Shown here one piece after another: positions 1 to 5,450 of a DNA stretch of 7,144 bases. The notes beneath the pieces are model-generated. The model was not told the origin of the DNA and did no database searches. It saw only the letters and a list, made by a program, of their open reading frames with translations. The DNA comes from Peptococcaceae bacterium (GTDB lineage: Bacteria > Bacillota > Dehalobacteriia > UBA4068 > UBA4997): NCBI GenBank assembly GCA_019421315.1, contig JAHZFN010000201.1, positions 2,651 to 9,794 of the forward strand, in the 5' to 3' direction. Made by a program: the position numbers and the translations under genes. Positions within the stretch are counted from its first letter, which is position 1, and every line of letters begins with the position of its first letter.

Positions 1-1608
1 GATTTTGCGTCCGATTTAATGCTGGGGCTTTTGGTTCCCGTGCCGGCATTCAGTCTGCTGGCGGCTTCCCTTGTCAACAAGCGGGCGGCGATTTTGGGAA
101 CAGTTGTGGCGTCCATTTTCATCGGCATTATGTGCAGCGGTCATATGCTTTATGTTATGGCATCTTTGCTGGGCGGTTTGGTTGGTGTGATTGAAACTGC
201 CAAAATGGATCAGCGCAACCGTTATTTGGTAATTATGCTCTATATTTCGGGCGCTTACTGCCTGACCTTGCTTTCCTGGAGCTTTATCTGGGGTTATTCC
301 CTGCGGTATATCAGCTTTGGCTTGATTATGTGCGCTGTCAACGGCGTATTGTCTGTTGTTTTGGCAATCGGTGCTTTGCCTATGCTGGAAAGCTTGTTTG
401 ATATTACCACCAGGGTGCATTTGCTGGAGCTTTCCAACACCAATCATCCTTTGCTTAAAAAACTGATGATTGAAGCACCGGGGACTTATAATCACAGCGT
501 TTTGGTGGGCAATTTGGCGGAGGCCGCCGCCGACGAAATCGGCGCCAACGGGCTTTTGGTGCGGGTTGCGTCGTATTTCCACGACATCGGCAAGGTTAAA
601 AGACCTTATCTGTTTATCGAAAACCAAAAGGGCAACGACAACCCGCATGATAAACTGCGCCCGTCTTTAAGCACCTTTATTATTACCTCTCACCCCAAAA
701 ACGGTGCCGAGCTGGCAAGGAAATATAAGCTGCCCAAAGAGATTATCGACATAATTTTACAGCACCACGGCACCAGTCTGGTGGTTGGTTTCTACAAAAA
801 GGCACAGGCGATGGAAATTGCCAAAGGCGGCAAAGCGGAGAACGTCAGGGAGGCGGATTTCCGCTATGCGGGGCCTGTTCCCCAAACCAAAGAGGCGGCT
901 CTGGTTATGCTGGCGGACAGCTGTCAGGCGGCCGTTATGGCGATGAGCAACCCGACCAGGGGGCAAATTGAGGGCAGAGTTCGGGAGGTTATCAAGGGTA
1001 AGCTGAACGACGGACAGCTTAATCAGTGCGACTTGACCTTCCGTGATTTGGATATTATCGCCAAGACCTTTGTCCGTGTTTTGGCAGGCGTCAACCATAA
1101 AAGAATCCTTTACCCCGACCAGCTGGAAAAAGAGCTGAAAAAACGTCAGCAGGAGGAAAAGAAGCTGCGGGACAACAAAAACAAGGTTGCCGCCAAGAAA
1201 ATTCTGGACGAAAACCACAAAAACGGCAGTTTGATTTATGCCAACCCTGTCGCTATGGAAAAAGAAGTGGACAGGATTTTGGCGGAAAAAAATATCAAGA
1301 CCGGCGGCTCGGCGGCTGTGAAAACCGCTCCCAAGGCTGAAGATTTGAATTTGGGAGTTTTCGGCTTGGCGGCAAAGGAAGACCATTTGCTGAACGAGAA
1401 TACTCAAGAAAATAAAAATACTCAAGAGAATATTCAAAAAAATATTCAAAAAAATATTCAGTCGGCGGCAAATAATGGTGCTTCTGACGTCAAATCCCCC
1501 AAAAAGGAAATTGCCGAAACCAAAATTGCCGATGAAGCAAAAGTAAATTCGGCACCGCAGCAGGCGGACGGCACAGAGGAAAAAGCCAACAAAAAAACAG
1601 ACGCTTAA
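1..1608 (+). CDS. pgpH: Membrane-bound HD-domain c-di-AMP phosphodiesterase PgpH (5' end outside window)
   Basis: Partial gene: the frame is open from base 1, so the true start and the extracellular sensor part lie upstream. Numbering residues from base 1, about five hydrophobic segments (near 7-24, 29-47, 49-65, 74-97 and 102-127) fit the second half of the family's seven-helix membrane region. A cytoplasmic HD domain follows, with the expected metal ligands in order: H165 (YNHS), H194-D195 (FHDIGK), H231 (SHPKNG), H255-H256 (QHHGT) and D306 (ADS). All catalytic positions look intact. Family knowledge: PgpH hydrolyses c-di-AMP to pApA at the inner face of the membrane. The family core normally ends near the NHKRILYP segment (about bases 1093-1116). 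Here about 163 further residues follow: a charged probable coiled coil, then a low-complexity Asn/Gln/Lys/Glu stretch. The gene is 41 bases ahead of ybeY, its usual partner. Identity is secure; the tail's role is unknown. Confidence 0.95.
   Translation, partial: DFASDLMLGLLVPVPAFSLLAASLVNKRAAILGTVVASIFIGIMCSGHMLYVMASLLGGLVGVIETAKMDQRNRYLVIMLYISGAYCLTLLSWSFIWGYSLRYISFGLIMCAVNGVLSVVLAIGALPMLESLFDITTRVHLLELSNTNHPLLKKLMIEAPGTYNHSVLVGNLAEAAADEIGANGLLVRVASYFHDIGKVKRPYLFIENQKGNDNPHDKLRPSLSTFIITSHPKNGAELARKYKLPKEIIDIILQHHGTSLVVGFYKKAQAMEIAKGGKAENVREADFRYAGPVPQTKEAALVMLADSCQAAVMAMSNPTRGQIEGRVREVIKGKLNDGQLNQCDLTFRDLDIIAKTFVRVLAGVNHKRILYPDQLEKELKKRQQEEKKLRDNKNKVAAKKILDENHKNGSLIYANPVAMEKEVDRILAEKNIKTGGSAAVKTAPKAEDLNLGVFGLAAKEDHLLNENTQENKNTQENIQKNIQKNIQSAANNGASDVKSPKKEIAETKIADEAKVNSAPQQADGTEEKANKKTDA
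1399..1461 (+). repeat. 12-bp in-frame tandem repeat in the pgpH tail
   Basis: Units begin at 1399, 1417, 1429, 1441 and 1453 (the last partial), with a 6-base spacer unit at 1411-1416. They encode NTQE, NK, NTQE, NIQK, NIQK, NIQ. The two units at 1429-1452 are identical (aatattcaaaaa) and contain seven-A runs at 1436-1442 and 1448-1454. Because the unit is a multiple of three, gain or loss of a unit would keep the reading frame. Slippage in the A runs would not. Confidence 0.85.
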
Positions 1609-1649
1609 AGCTGAATTTTTGTCAAATATTTAAGGAAAAGAGAGAGAAT

Positions 1650-2132
1650 ATGAAACTCATCATAGACAACAGGGCGGCGCAAAACGCCTTTCGGCTGACT
1701 CCGGAGGAGGTTCGGGCTTTGTACAGGGTGGCGAAAACCACGCTGGCAACGGAAAACAACAAAAGAAAACAGGGTGATATTCCCAAGTCCGTTGTTATCA
1801 GTCTGATTTTGACGGGCGACGAGGAAATTCATAAGTTAAACAAAGAATATCGGCAGGTTGACCGACCGACGGATGTTTTGTCGTTTCCTTTGTATGAGGC
1901 GGCGGAACCGATTATGCGGGGAAGTTCCCTGGGCGATTTGGTAATTTCCGTTGATACCATGACAAGGCAGGCGGCGGAATACGGACACAGCCGCCAAAGA
2001 GAGCTGTGTTTCCTCTTTGTGCATGGTCTTTTGCATTTGCTGGGGTATGACCACGAAATCAGCAAAGCCGAGGAAAAGGCGCAGTTTGACCGCCAGGAGG
2101 AGGTTTTGCAAAGCCTGGGCATTAACCGATAA
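1650..2132 (+). CDS. ybeY: Endoribonuclease YbeY (rRNA maturation factor)
   Basis: A 160-residue protein, the usual family length. It carries the signature zinc site HGLLHLLGYDH at residues 125-135, with ligands H125, H129 and H135. The conserved block LNKEYRQVDRPTDVLSFP (about 63-80) precedes it and includes the family's conserved arginine (R68). Family knowledge: YbeY is a zinc-dependent single-strand RNase acting in 16S rRNA 3'-end maturation and 70S ribosome quality control in the cytoplasm. The ATG at 1650 is preceded by a loose purine-rich site (AAGGAAAAGAGAG, 1632-1644), which is weaker than those of glyQ or the gene at 4146. The gap from pgpH is 41 bases with no terminator, so both are probably on one transcript. 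In many Firmicutes dgkA and cdd follow ybeY; here era comes next. Confidence 0.96.
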   Translation: MKLIIDNRAAQNAFRLTPEEVRALYRVAKTTLATENNKRKQGDIPKSVVISLILTGDEEIHKLNKEYRQVDRPTDVLSFPLYEAAEPIMRGSSLGDLVISVDTMTRQAAEYGHSRQRELCFLFVHGLLHLLGYDHEISKAEEKAQFDRQEEVLQSLGINR

Positions 2133-2194
2133 GCCGCACCTGGTTTGAATTAAAGACAAACATAAAAAAATTAAAAGCAGAGGATAAGCGTAAT

Positions 2195-3130
2195 ATGGAT
2201 TTAGATGCATATTTTGGCCACAAAGCAGTGGCAGAGGATTATAAATCGGGTTTTGTCGGCATTATCGGCAGACCCAACGTTGGCAAAAGCACCCTGATGA
2301 ACCGCATTTTGGGGCAGAAAATTGCCATTATGTCTGACAAACCCCAAACCACAAGGAACAAAATCCAGGGCATATATTCGGACGACGAAATGCAGGTTAT
2401 TTTTCTGGATACCCCCGGCGTACATAAGCCTCAGCACAAGCTGGGCGAATACATGAACAAAGCTGCCACGGGCATGGTGGGCGACGTGGATATTATTTTT
2501 TATCTGATTGACGCTACTGCCAAAATCGGCGGCGGCGAGGAATTTATTGCCGCTCAGCTGAAAAAAGCCAAAGCGCCCGTTTTTCTGATTGTCAATAAAA
2601 TCGACTTGATTCAGCCGCCGCAGGTGCTGAAGGTTATCAAAACTTACAGCAGGCTGCTGGATTTTGCGGAGGTTGTGCCTGTTTCCGCCTTGAACGGCGA
2701 AAATGTGGACGAGCTTTTGCTGACTTTGAAAAAATATCTGCCCAAAGGACCGCAGTATTACGACCCCGACCAAATCACCGACCAGCCCGAAAGGGCGATT
2801 ATGGCAGAGATTATCCGTGAAAAAATTTTCCTGAACACCAGAGATGAAATTCCCCATTCCGTTGCCGTTGCCGTAACGGAGTATTCCGTGCGGGAAAACG
2901 GCGCTTTGTACATCGGAGCGGCGATTTATGTGGAAAGGGAAAGTCAAAAGGGCATAATCATCGGCAAAGGCGGTAAAATGCTGAAAGAAATCGGTTCTGC
3001 GGCACGACCCGAAATTGAAAGTCTCTTCGGCAACAGAGTCTTTCTGGACTTGCGGGTTAAGGTCAAAAAGGATTGGCGTAACAAAGATAACCTGCTGAAA
3101 AACTTCGGCTACGACAAAAAAGATTTATAA
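2195..3130 (+). CDS. era: GTPase Era, 16S rRNA-binding ribosome assembly factor
   Basis: 311 residues, typical length (about 300). The GTPase motifs appear in order: G1 GRPNVGKS (25-32), G2 QTTR (51-54), G3 DTPG (72-75), G4 NKID (134-137) and G5 SAL (164-166). A C-terminal KH domain carries IIGKGG (255-260) and the late conserved VKVKKDWR (288-295). Family knowledge: Era binds GTP and, through the KH domain, the 3' end of 16S rRNA, coupling 30S assembly to cell-cycle and growth state. A Shine-Dalgarno AGAGGA (2179-2184) lies 10 bases before the ATG at 2195. The start adds about 17 residues ahead of the SGFVGIIGRPN core, which is within the family's range. It lies 62 bases after ybeY, another 16S maturation gene. 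No clear terminator follows the stop codon. Confidence 0.97.
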   Translation: MDLDAYFGHKAVAEDYKSGFVGIIGRPNVGKSTLMNRILGQKIAIMSDKPQTTRNKIQGIYSDDEMQVIFLDTPGVHKPQHKLGEYMNKAATGMVGDVDIIFYLIDATAKIGGGEEFIAAQLKKAKAPVFLIVNKIDLIQPPQVLKVIKTYSRLLDFAEVVPVSALNGENVDELLLTLKKYLPKGPQYYDPDQITDQPERAIMAEIIREKIFLNTRDEIPHSVAVAVTEYSVRENGALYIGAAIYVERESQKGIIIGKGGKMLKEIGSAARPEIESLFGNRVFLDLRVKVKKDWRNKDNLLKNFGYDKKDL

Positions 3131-3164
3131 AAAACTTTGCAAAAATTTATAGAAGTTTCGGTGG

Positions 3165-3192
3165 TTGAAATTCGGAAAATTATAAATATAAC
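3165..3192 (+). promoter_or_regulatory. Weak sigma-A-type promoter candidate ahead of recO
   Basis: TTGAAA (3165-3170), a 16-base spacer and TATAAC (3187-3192). The setting is very AT-rich, so such matches arise by chance. The 155-base gap between era and recO, against gaps of 41 and 62 bases earlier in the cluster, makes a separate start for recO plausible. Confidence 0.3.
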
Positions 3193-3200
3193 TATCATAT

Positions 3201-3234
3201 AAGAAATACAGAAAAGAAATACAGAAAAGAAATA
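3201..3234 (+). repeat. 13-bp direct tandem repeat, about 2.6 copies
   Basis: The unit aagaaatacagaa recurs exactly from 3201 and 3214, with a partial third copy from 3227 that diverges after 3234. It lies in non-coding DNA between era and recO, directly before the recO leader hairpin. No function is evident; replication slippage is the simplest origin. Confidence 0.8.
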
Positions 3235-3241
3235 AAAAAAT

Positions 3242-3265
3242 TTTGCGGCTTTGTTTAGCCGCAAA
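3242..3265 (+). other. Perfect 9-bp inverted repeat in the recO leader
   Basis: tttgcggct (3242-3250) pairs exactly with agccgcaaa (3257-3265) around a 6-base loop. It ends 11 bases before the recO Shine-Dalgarno GAGG (3277-3280). No T-run follows on the + strand, so it is not a normal terminator for era. Read on the - strand the stem is followed by a run of T residues, but no gene points that way. It may be an mRNA leader structure affecting recO translation or stability. Confidence 0.6.
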
Positions 3266-3285
3266 GCAAAAGAACCGAGGAAAAA

Positions 3286-4038
3286 ATGGATATTCGTTCC
3301 TTAACCAGCGACGCTATCATTCTGCGGGGCAAGGATTACGGCGAGGCGGACCGCATTTTGATTGTTTTGACCAAGGAGGCGGGAAAAATGCCCGCCATCG
3401 CCAAAAGTGTCCGCAAACCCACCAGCAAGCTGAAAGCGTCCACCCAGCTGTTTTCATACAGCCGTTTAAACATCAACAGAAGCAAGCGAAGCACTATGGG
3501 CGTTGTTACCCAAGGCGAAACCATCAACAGCCTGATGCGCCTGCGGGAGGATTTGACCAAAATCGCCTGCGCCTCTTATGTGGGGGAAATGGTGGATATA
3601 ACAATGCCCGACTACAAGCCCAACAATCAGATTTTTTTGCTGACTCTGACTGCCCTTTCCGTTTTGGAAAAGGTGGACGACCCCTACATCGCTCTGCGTT
3701 TTTTTGATTTGCGCCTGCTTGCAGTTTTGGGTTACAGACCCCGTTTGGACGAGTGCCTGACCTGCGGCAGAAGCAACAGAAACAGCGATTTTATCCTTTC
3801 GCCGTATCGGGGCGGTATTATCTGCAAAAGCTGCCGCAATGCGGAAAACGGTATGCCTGTCAGCGGCGCCTCCATCGCCGTTATGGAAAAAATGCTTTCC
3901 TGGGATTTGCGGCGGCTTTACAGCCTGCGTTTAAGTGACAGTCTGAAGGCGGAGCTGGACAGAGCGCTTTTTTACTATATGGATTATCATCTGGACAAAA
4001 GCGCCAAGGCGAGGGACGCTCTTTTTCAGTATTTATAA
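3286..4038 (+). CDS. recO: DNA repair protein RecO
   Basis: 250 residues, normal length. The N-terminal OB-fold opens with the recognisable segment TSDAIILRGKDYGEADRIL (residues 7-25), followed by the usual K-rich strand region (about 40-68). The C-terminal half carries a four-cysteine zinc site, CLTC (C157, C160) and CKSC (C180, C183), as in most Firmicutes RecO proteins. Family knowledge: RecO works with RecR (and RecF) to load RecA onto SSB-coated single-stranded DNA and to anneal strands during recombinational repair. The ATG at 3286 has GAGGA at 3277-3281, only about 5 bases upstream, so spacing is tight. Its place after era is the standard Firmicutes order. B. subtilis has a small gene (yqzL) between era and recO; I see no equivalent in the 155-base gap here. 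Confidence 0.95.
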   Translation: MDIRSLTSDAIILRGKDYGEADRILIVLTKEAGKMPAIAKSVRKPTSKLKASTQLFSYSRLNINRSKRSTMGVVTQGETINSLMRLREDLTKIACASYVGEMVDITMPDYKPNNQIFLLTLTALSVLEKVDDPYIALRFFDLRLLAVLGYRPRLDECLTCGRSNRNSDFILSPYRGGIICKSCRNAENGMPVSGASIAVMEKMLSWDLRRLYSLRLSDSLKAELDRALFYYMDYHLDKSAKARDALFQYL

Positions 4039-4068
4039 ATCGGTGAAATAAAAATCAAAACGAACATA

Positions 4069-4097
4069 TTAACGCCCTTTTTAGGCAAGAATATAAA
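4069..4097 (+). promoter_or_regulatory. Candidate promoter for the gene at 4146
   Basis: TTAACG (4069-4074, four of six consensus bases), exactly 17 bases, then TATAAA (4092-4097, five of six). It lies within the 107-base gap after recO, about 50 bases before the start codon. Spacing and position are good, but the -35 is imperfect and the region AT-rich. Confidence 0.4.
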
Positions 4098-4130
4098 TAA
4101 TTAGAAAAAAATTTTAGTGTAGATTGTTGT

Positions 4131-4138
4131 AAAGGAGG
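4131..4138 (+). promoter_or_regulatory. Strong ribosome binding site that decides the start at 4146
   Basis: AAAGGAGG is a near-perfect anti-Shine-Dalgarno match. Two ATG codons follow. The one at 4141 is only 2 bases away and reads ATG CCA TGA, stopping at once. The one at 4146 is 7 bases away and opens the 286-codon frame, so 4146 is chosen. Confidence 0.85.
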
Positions 4139-4145
4139 CAATGCC

Positions 4146-5006
4146 ATGACAAACCAAACAGAAAACAGACCCGAAATGGATTTTTGTGAAAACCAAACTG
4201 CGGCGGGGGCAGGTCAAACCGCAAAGGCGGCGTTGGAAGAACGCTGCGGCGCCGACGATAACCTGCAAAAAATCGACGAGGTTGCGGCAAGAACAGGTTT
4301 GAGCTTCAGCGAGGCAAAGGATTGTCTGGAAACCTTTGATTACGATATTGTGGAAACCTTGGCGGCGATCGACAGAGAGAAAAACAAGGAAAACGCCGAA
4401 GCCAAGCAGCGGATGAAAGAAAAATATGACGATGCCGTGGATTACGGCAAGGAAAAATACGAAAACTTCAAGGATTTCAGCAAAGAAAAATATGCCGACC
4501 TCAAAGATTTCGGCAAAGACAGCTATGACCAGATTAAAAGCAAAATCGAAAGCGGCGATGTGAAAATCGAGCTGGATCAGGTTTACGACAAACTGAAAGA
4601 TGTCGCCACCCGCCCCGTGCAGGTTACATCCGACGGCAAAAAAATTCCCGCCGGCATTTTGGGTGCCGGAGCAGTTTCGTTGCTGTTCGCTCAGCACAAA
4701 GGCAAGACCTTGGCGGCTTTGGGTTTGGGCGCCGTCGGTGCCTGGGCGATGAAAAAGCACATGGGAGATGAAAGCCTGGCGGCAGGCATTAAAAGAGGCG
4801 TTGAAAAATTCACGGACAATCTTGCCGACTCTTTTAACGGATTGACATCAAGCAATGGCGATGATAACTGCTTTATCATTACAGTTGATGACGATTTTAC
4901 ACCGTCTGTGGAAGTCGAAAGCATTGAGGATACCGACGCTGAAGCTGAAGCCGCCGACGATTTGGCGGCAGAATGCGGCTGTGATACGGCAGACGAAGAG
5001 CAATAA
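4146..5006 (+). CDS. Uncharacterised protein: UBA/TS-N-like domain, 11-residue amphipathic repeats, hydrophobic hairpin, acidic tail
   Basis: 286 residues; I do not recognise it as a named family. Visible parts in order are as follows. Residues 1-38 are a polar leader. Residues 40-76 (IDEVAARTGLSFSEAKDCLE..DIVETLAAID) resemble the UBA-type three-helix fold seen at the N-terminus of EF-Ts and of DUF4342-type proteins. Residues 91-134 hold four 11-residue repeats, KEKYxxxxDxx. Residues 156-166 look like a short strand plus turn (TRPVQVTSDGK). Residues 167-181 and 187-202 are two Gly/Ala-rich hydrophobic stretches split by QHKGK. Residues 203-235 look like an amphipathic helix, and 238-286 are strongly acidic with four cysteines but no clear metal motif. 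No signal peptide is seen. The order UBA-like / charged helix / strand / hydrophobic patch resembles DUF4342-type proteins, but the repeats and acidic tail do not; this is inference. A strong ribosome site suggests substantial expression. It may associate with membrane surfaces; function unknown. Confidence 0.9.
   Translation: MTNQTENRPEMDFCENQTAAGAGQTAKAALEERCGADDNLQKIDEVAARTGLSFSEAKDCLETFDYDIVETLAAIDREKNKENAEAKQRMKEKYDDAVDYGKEKYENFKDFSKEKYADLKDFGKDSYDQIKSKIESGDVKIELDQVYDKLKDVATRPVQVTSDGKKIPAGILGAGAVSLLFAQHKGKTLAALGLGAVGAWAMKKHMGDESLAAGIKRGVEKFTDNLADSFNGLTSSNGDDNCFIITVDDDFTPSVEVESIEDTDAEAEAADDLAAECGCDTADEEQ
4416..4547 (+). repeat. Four 33-bp coding repeats (11-residue units)
   Basis: Protein residues 91-101, 102-112, 113-123 and 124-134 align without gaps: KEKYDDAVDYG, KEKYENFKDFS, KEKYADLKDFG, KDSYDQIKSKI. 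Lys at unit position 1 and Tyr at position 4 are invariant; position 8 is V, K, K or K and position 9 is mostly Asp. The first three units share KEKY and end in aromatic plus Gly/Ser. Eleven residues make about three alpha-helical turns, giving a long amphipathic helix like those of LEA-type, synuclein and perilipin 11-mers. Confidence 0.85.
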
Positions 5007-5141
5007 AGAATGTTTTGCAGCCTCCAAAATAAGCTTAAGCGGATAAAATTTGCCAAATAAAAGCCGGATGAAAAATTTTAGGGGAAGCTTTGCGGAAAAA
5101 TCCGCCGAAAAATTAAAAAGCGGAAAATCCACCGCAAAACA
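5007..5141 (+). other. Non-coding spacer with clustered inverted repeats
   Basis: No gene and no convincing terminator for the gene ending at 5006. Between 5089 and 5138 there are short complementary blocks: gcgga 5092-5096, tccgc 5101-5105, gcgga 5120-5124 and ccgc 5132-5135. They allow either two small hairpins (5092-5105 and 5120-5135) or one nested structure: outer tttgcgg 5089-5095 with ccgcaaa 5132-5138, inner tccgc 5101-5105 with gcgga 5120-5124. The cluster ends 3 bases before the -35 box of the glyQS promoter. No T-run follows on the + strand. Confidence 0.55.
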
Positions 5142-5170
5142 TTGACAAAGACGCCGCCTGCTGATAGAAT
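5142..5170 (+). promoter_or_regulatory. Sigma-A-type promoter of the glyQS transcript
   Basis: TTGACA (5142-5147) is a perfect -35 box; after exactly 17 bases comes TAGAAT (5165-5170), five of six consensus bases. Transcription would start near 5177-5179, placing the glycine T-box leader and glyQ downstream. This is the strongest promoter match in the window. Confidence 0.8.
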
Positions 5171-5417
5171 GAATGTGTATGGAATAATTGCCGAAGTTTT
5201 TCTGCGGGAAAAGGCGGCAATTTGCTTTCCGCCAAAACTAAATATAAGCTATGATAAAGATAAAAAATGCTTGTTACAGCGAGCCGTGACGGTGCAAGAC
5301 GGCAAAAAGCAGAATGGCACTTTGGAGCTTTTTCGGTTATAAACCGTTACCTTTGAAAGTGGATGCAAAATTTACAGAATTGCTTTTTTTATTTGTTTTG
5401 TTTAAATTTTGCGTCAA

Positions 5418-5450
5418 ACAGGGTGGAACCGCGGGTTTACTCGTCCCTGT
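5418..5450 (+). promoter_or_regulatory. T-box antiterminator helix
   Basis: ACAGGG (5418-5423) pairs with CCCUGU (5445-5450), and CGGG (5432-5435) with CUCG (5440-5443, one G-U). The tRNA-binding UGGA bulge (5424-5427) lies between them. Bases 5445-5450 are also the 5' arm of the terminator, so the two folds exclude each other. Confidence 0.85.

Noticed and set aside
2201..2947. Long - strand open frame opposite era
   Set aside because: Antisense shadow of era with the same biased composition and no independent signals.
3201..3234. Repeat array as a CRISPR remnant
   Set aside because: Units are directly adjacent 13-bp A-rich copies with no spacers or palindromic repeat.
3242..3265. Inverted repeat as the terminator of era
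   Set aside because: No T-run follows on the + strand; the T-run lies on the other side and would serve only the - strand, which has no gene here.
3243..3707. 154-codon open frame on the + strand, overlapping recO
   Set aside because: Out of frame with recO and beginning inside the leader hairpin; the Gln/His/Arg-rich product is typical of a shadow frame.
4101..4760. - strand open frame rich in Phe and Val opposite the unnamed gene
   Set aside because: Apparent hydrophobicity is the complement of Lys/Glu-rich codons on the + strand. The + strand frame has a strong ribosome site and coherent domains.
5243..5255. TATAAG/TATGAT as a second -10 box closer to stem I
   Set aside because: No acceptable -35 element at 16-18 bases upstream, while the TTGACA/TAGAAT pair is far better.
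5142..5342. 66-codon open frame on the + strand
   Set aside because: Its TTG start is the -35 box itself, and the frame runs through the promoter and T-box stem I. No ribosome site or protein-like composition.
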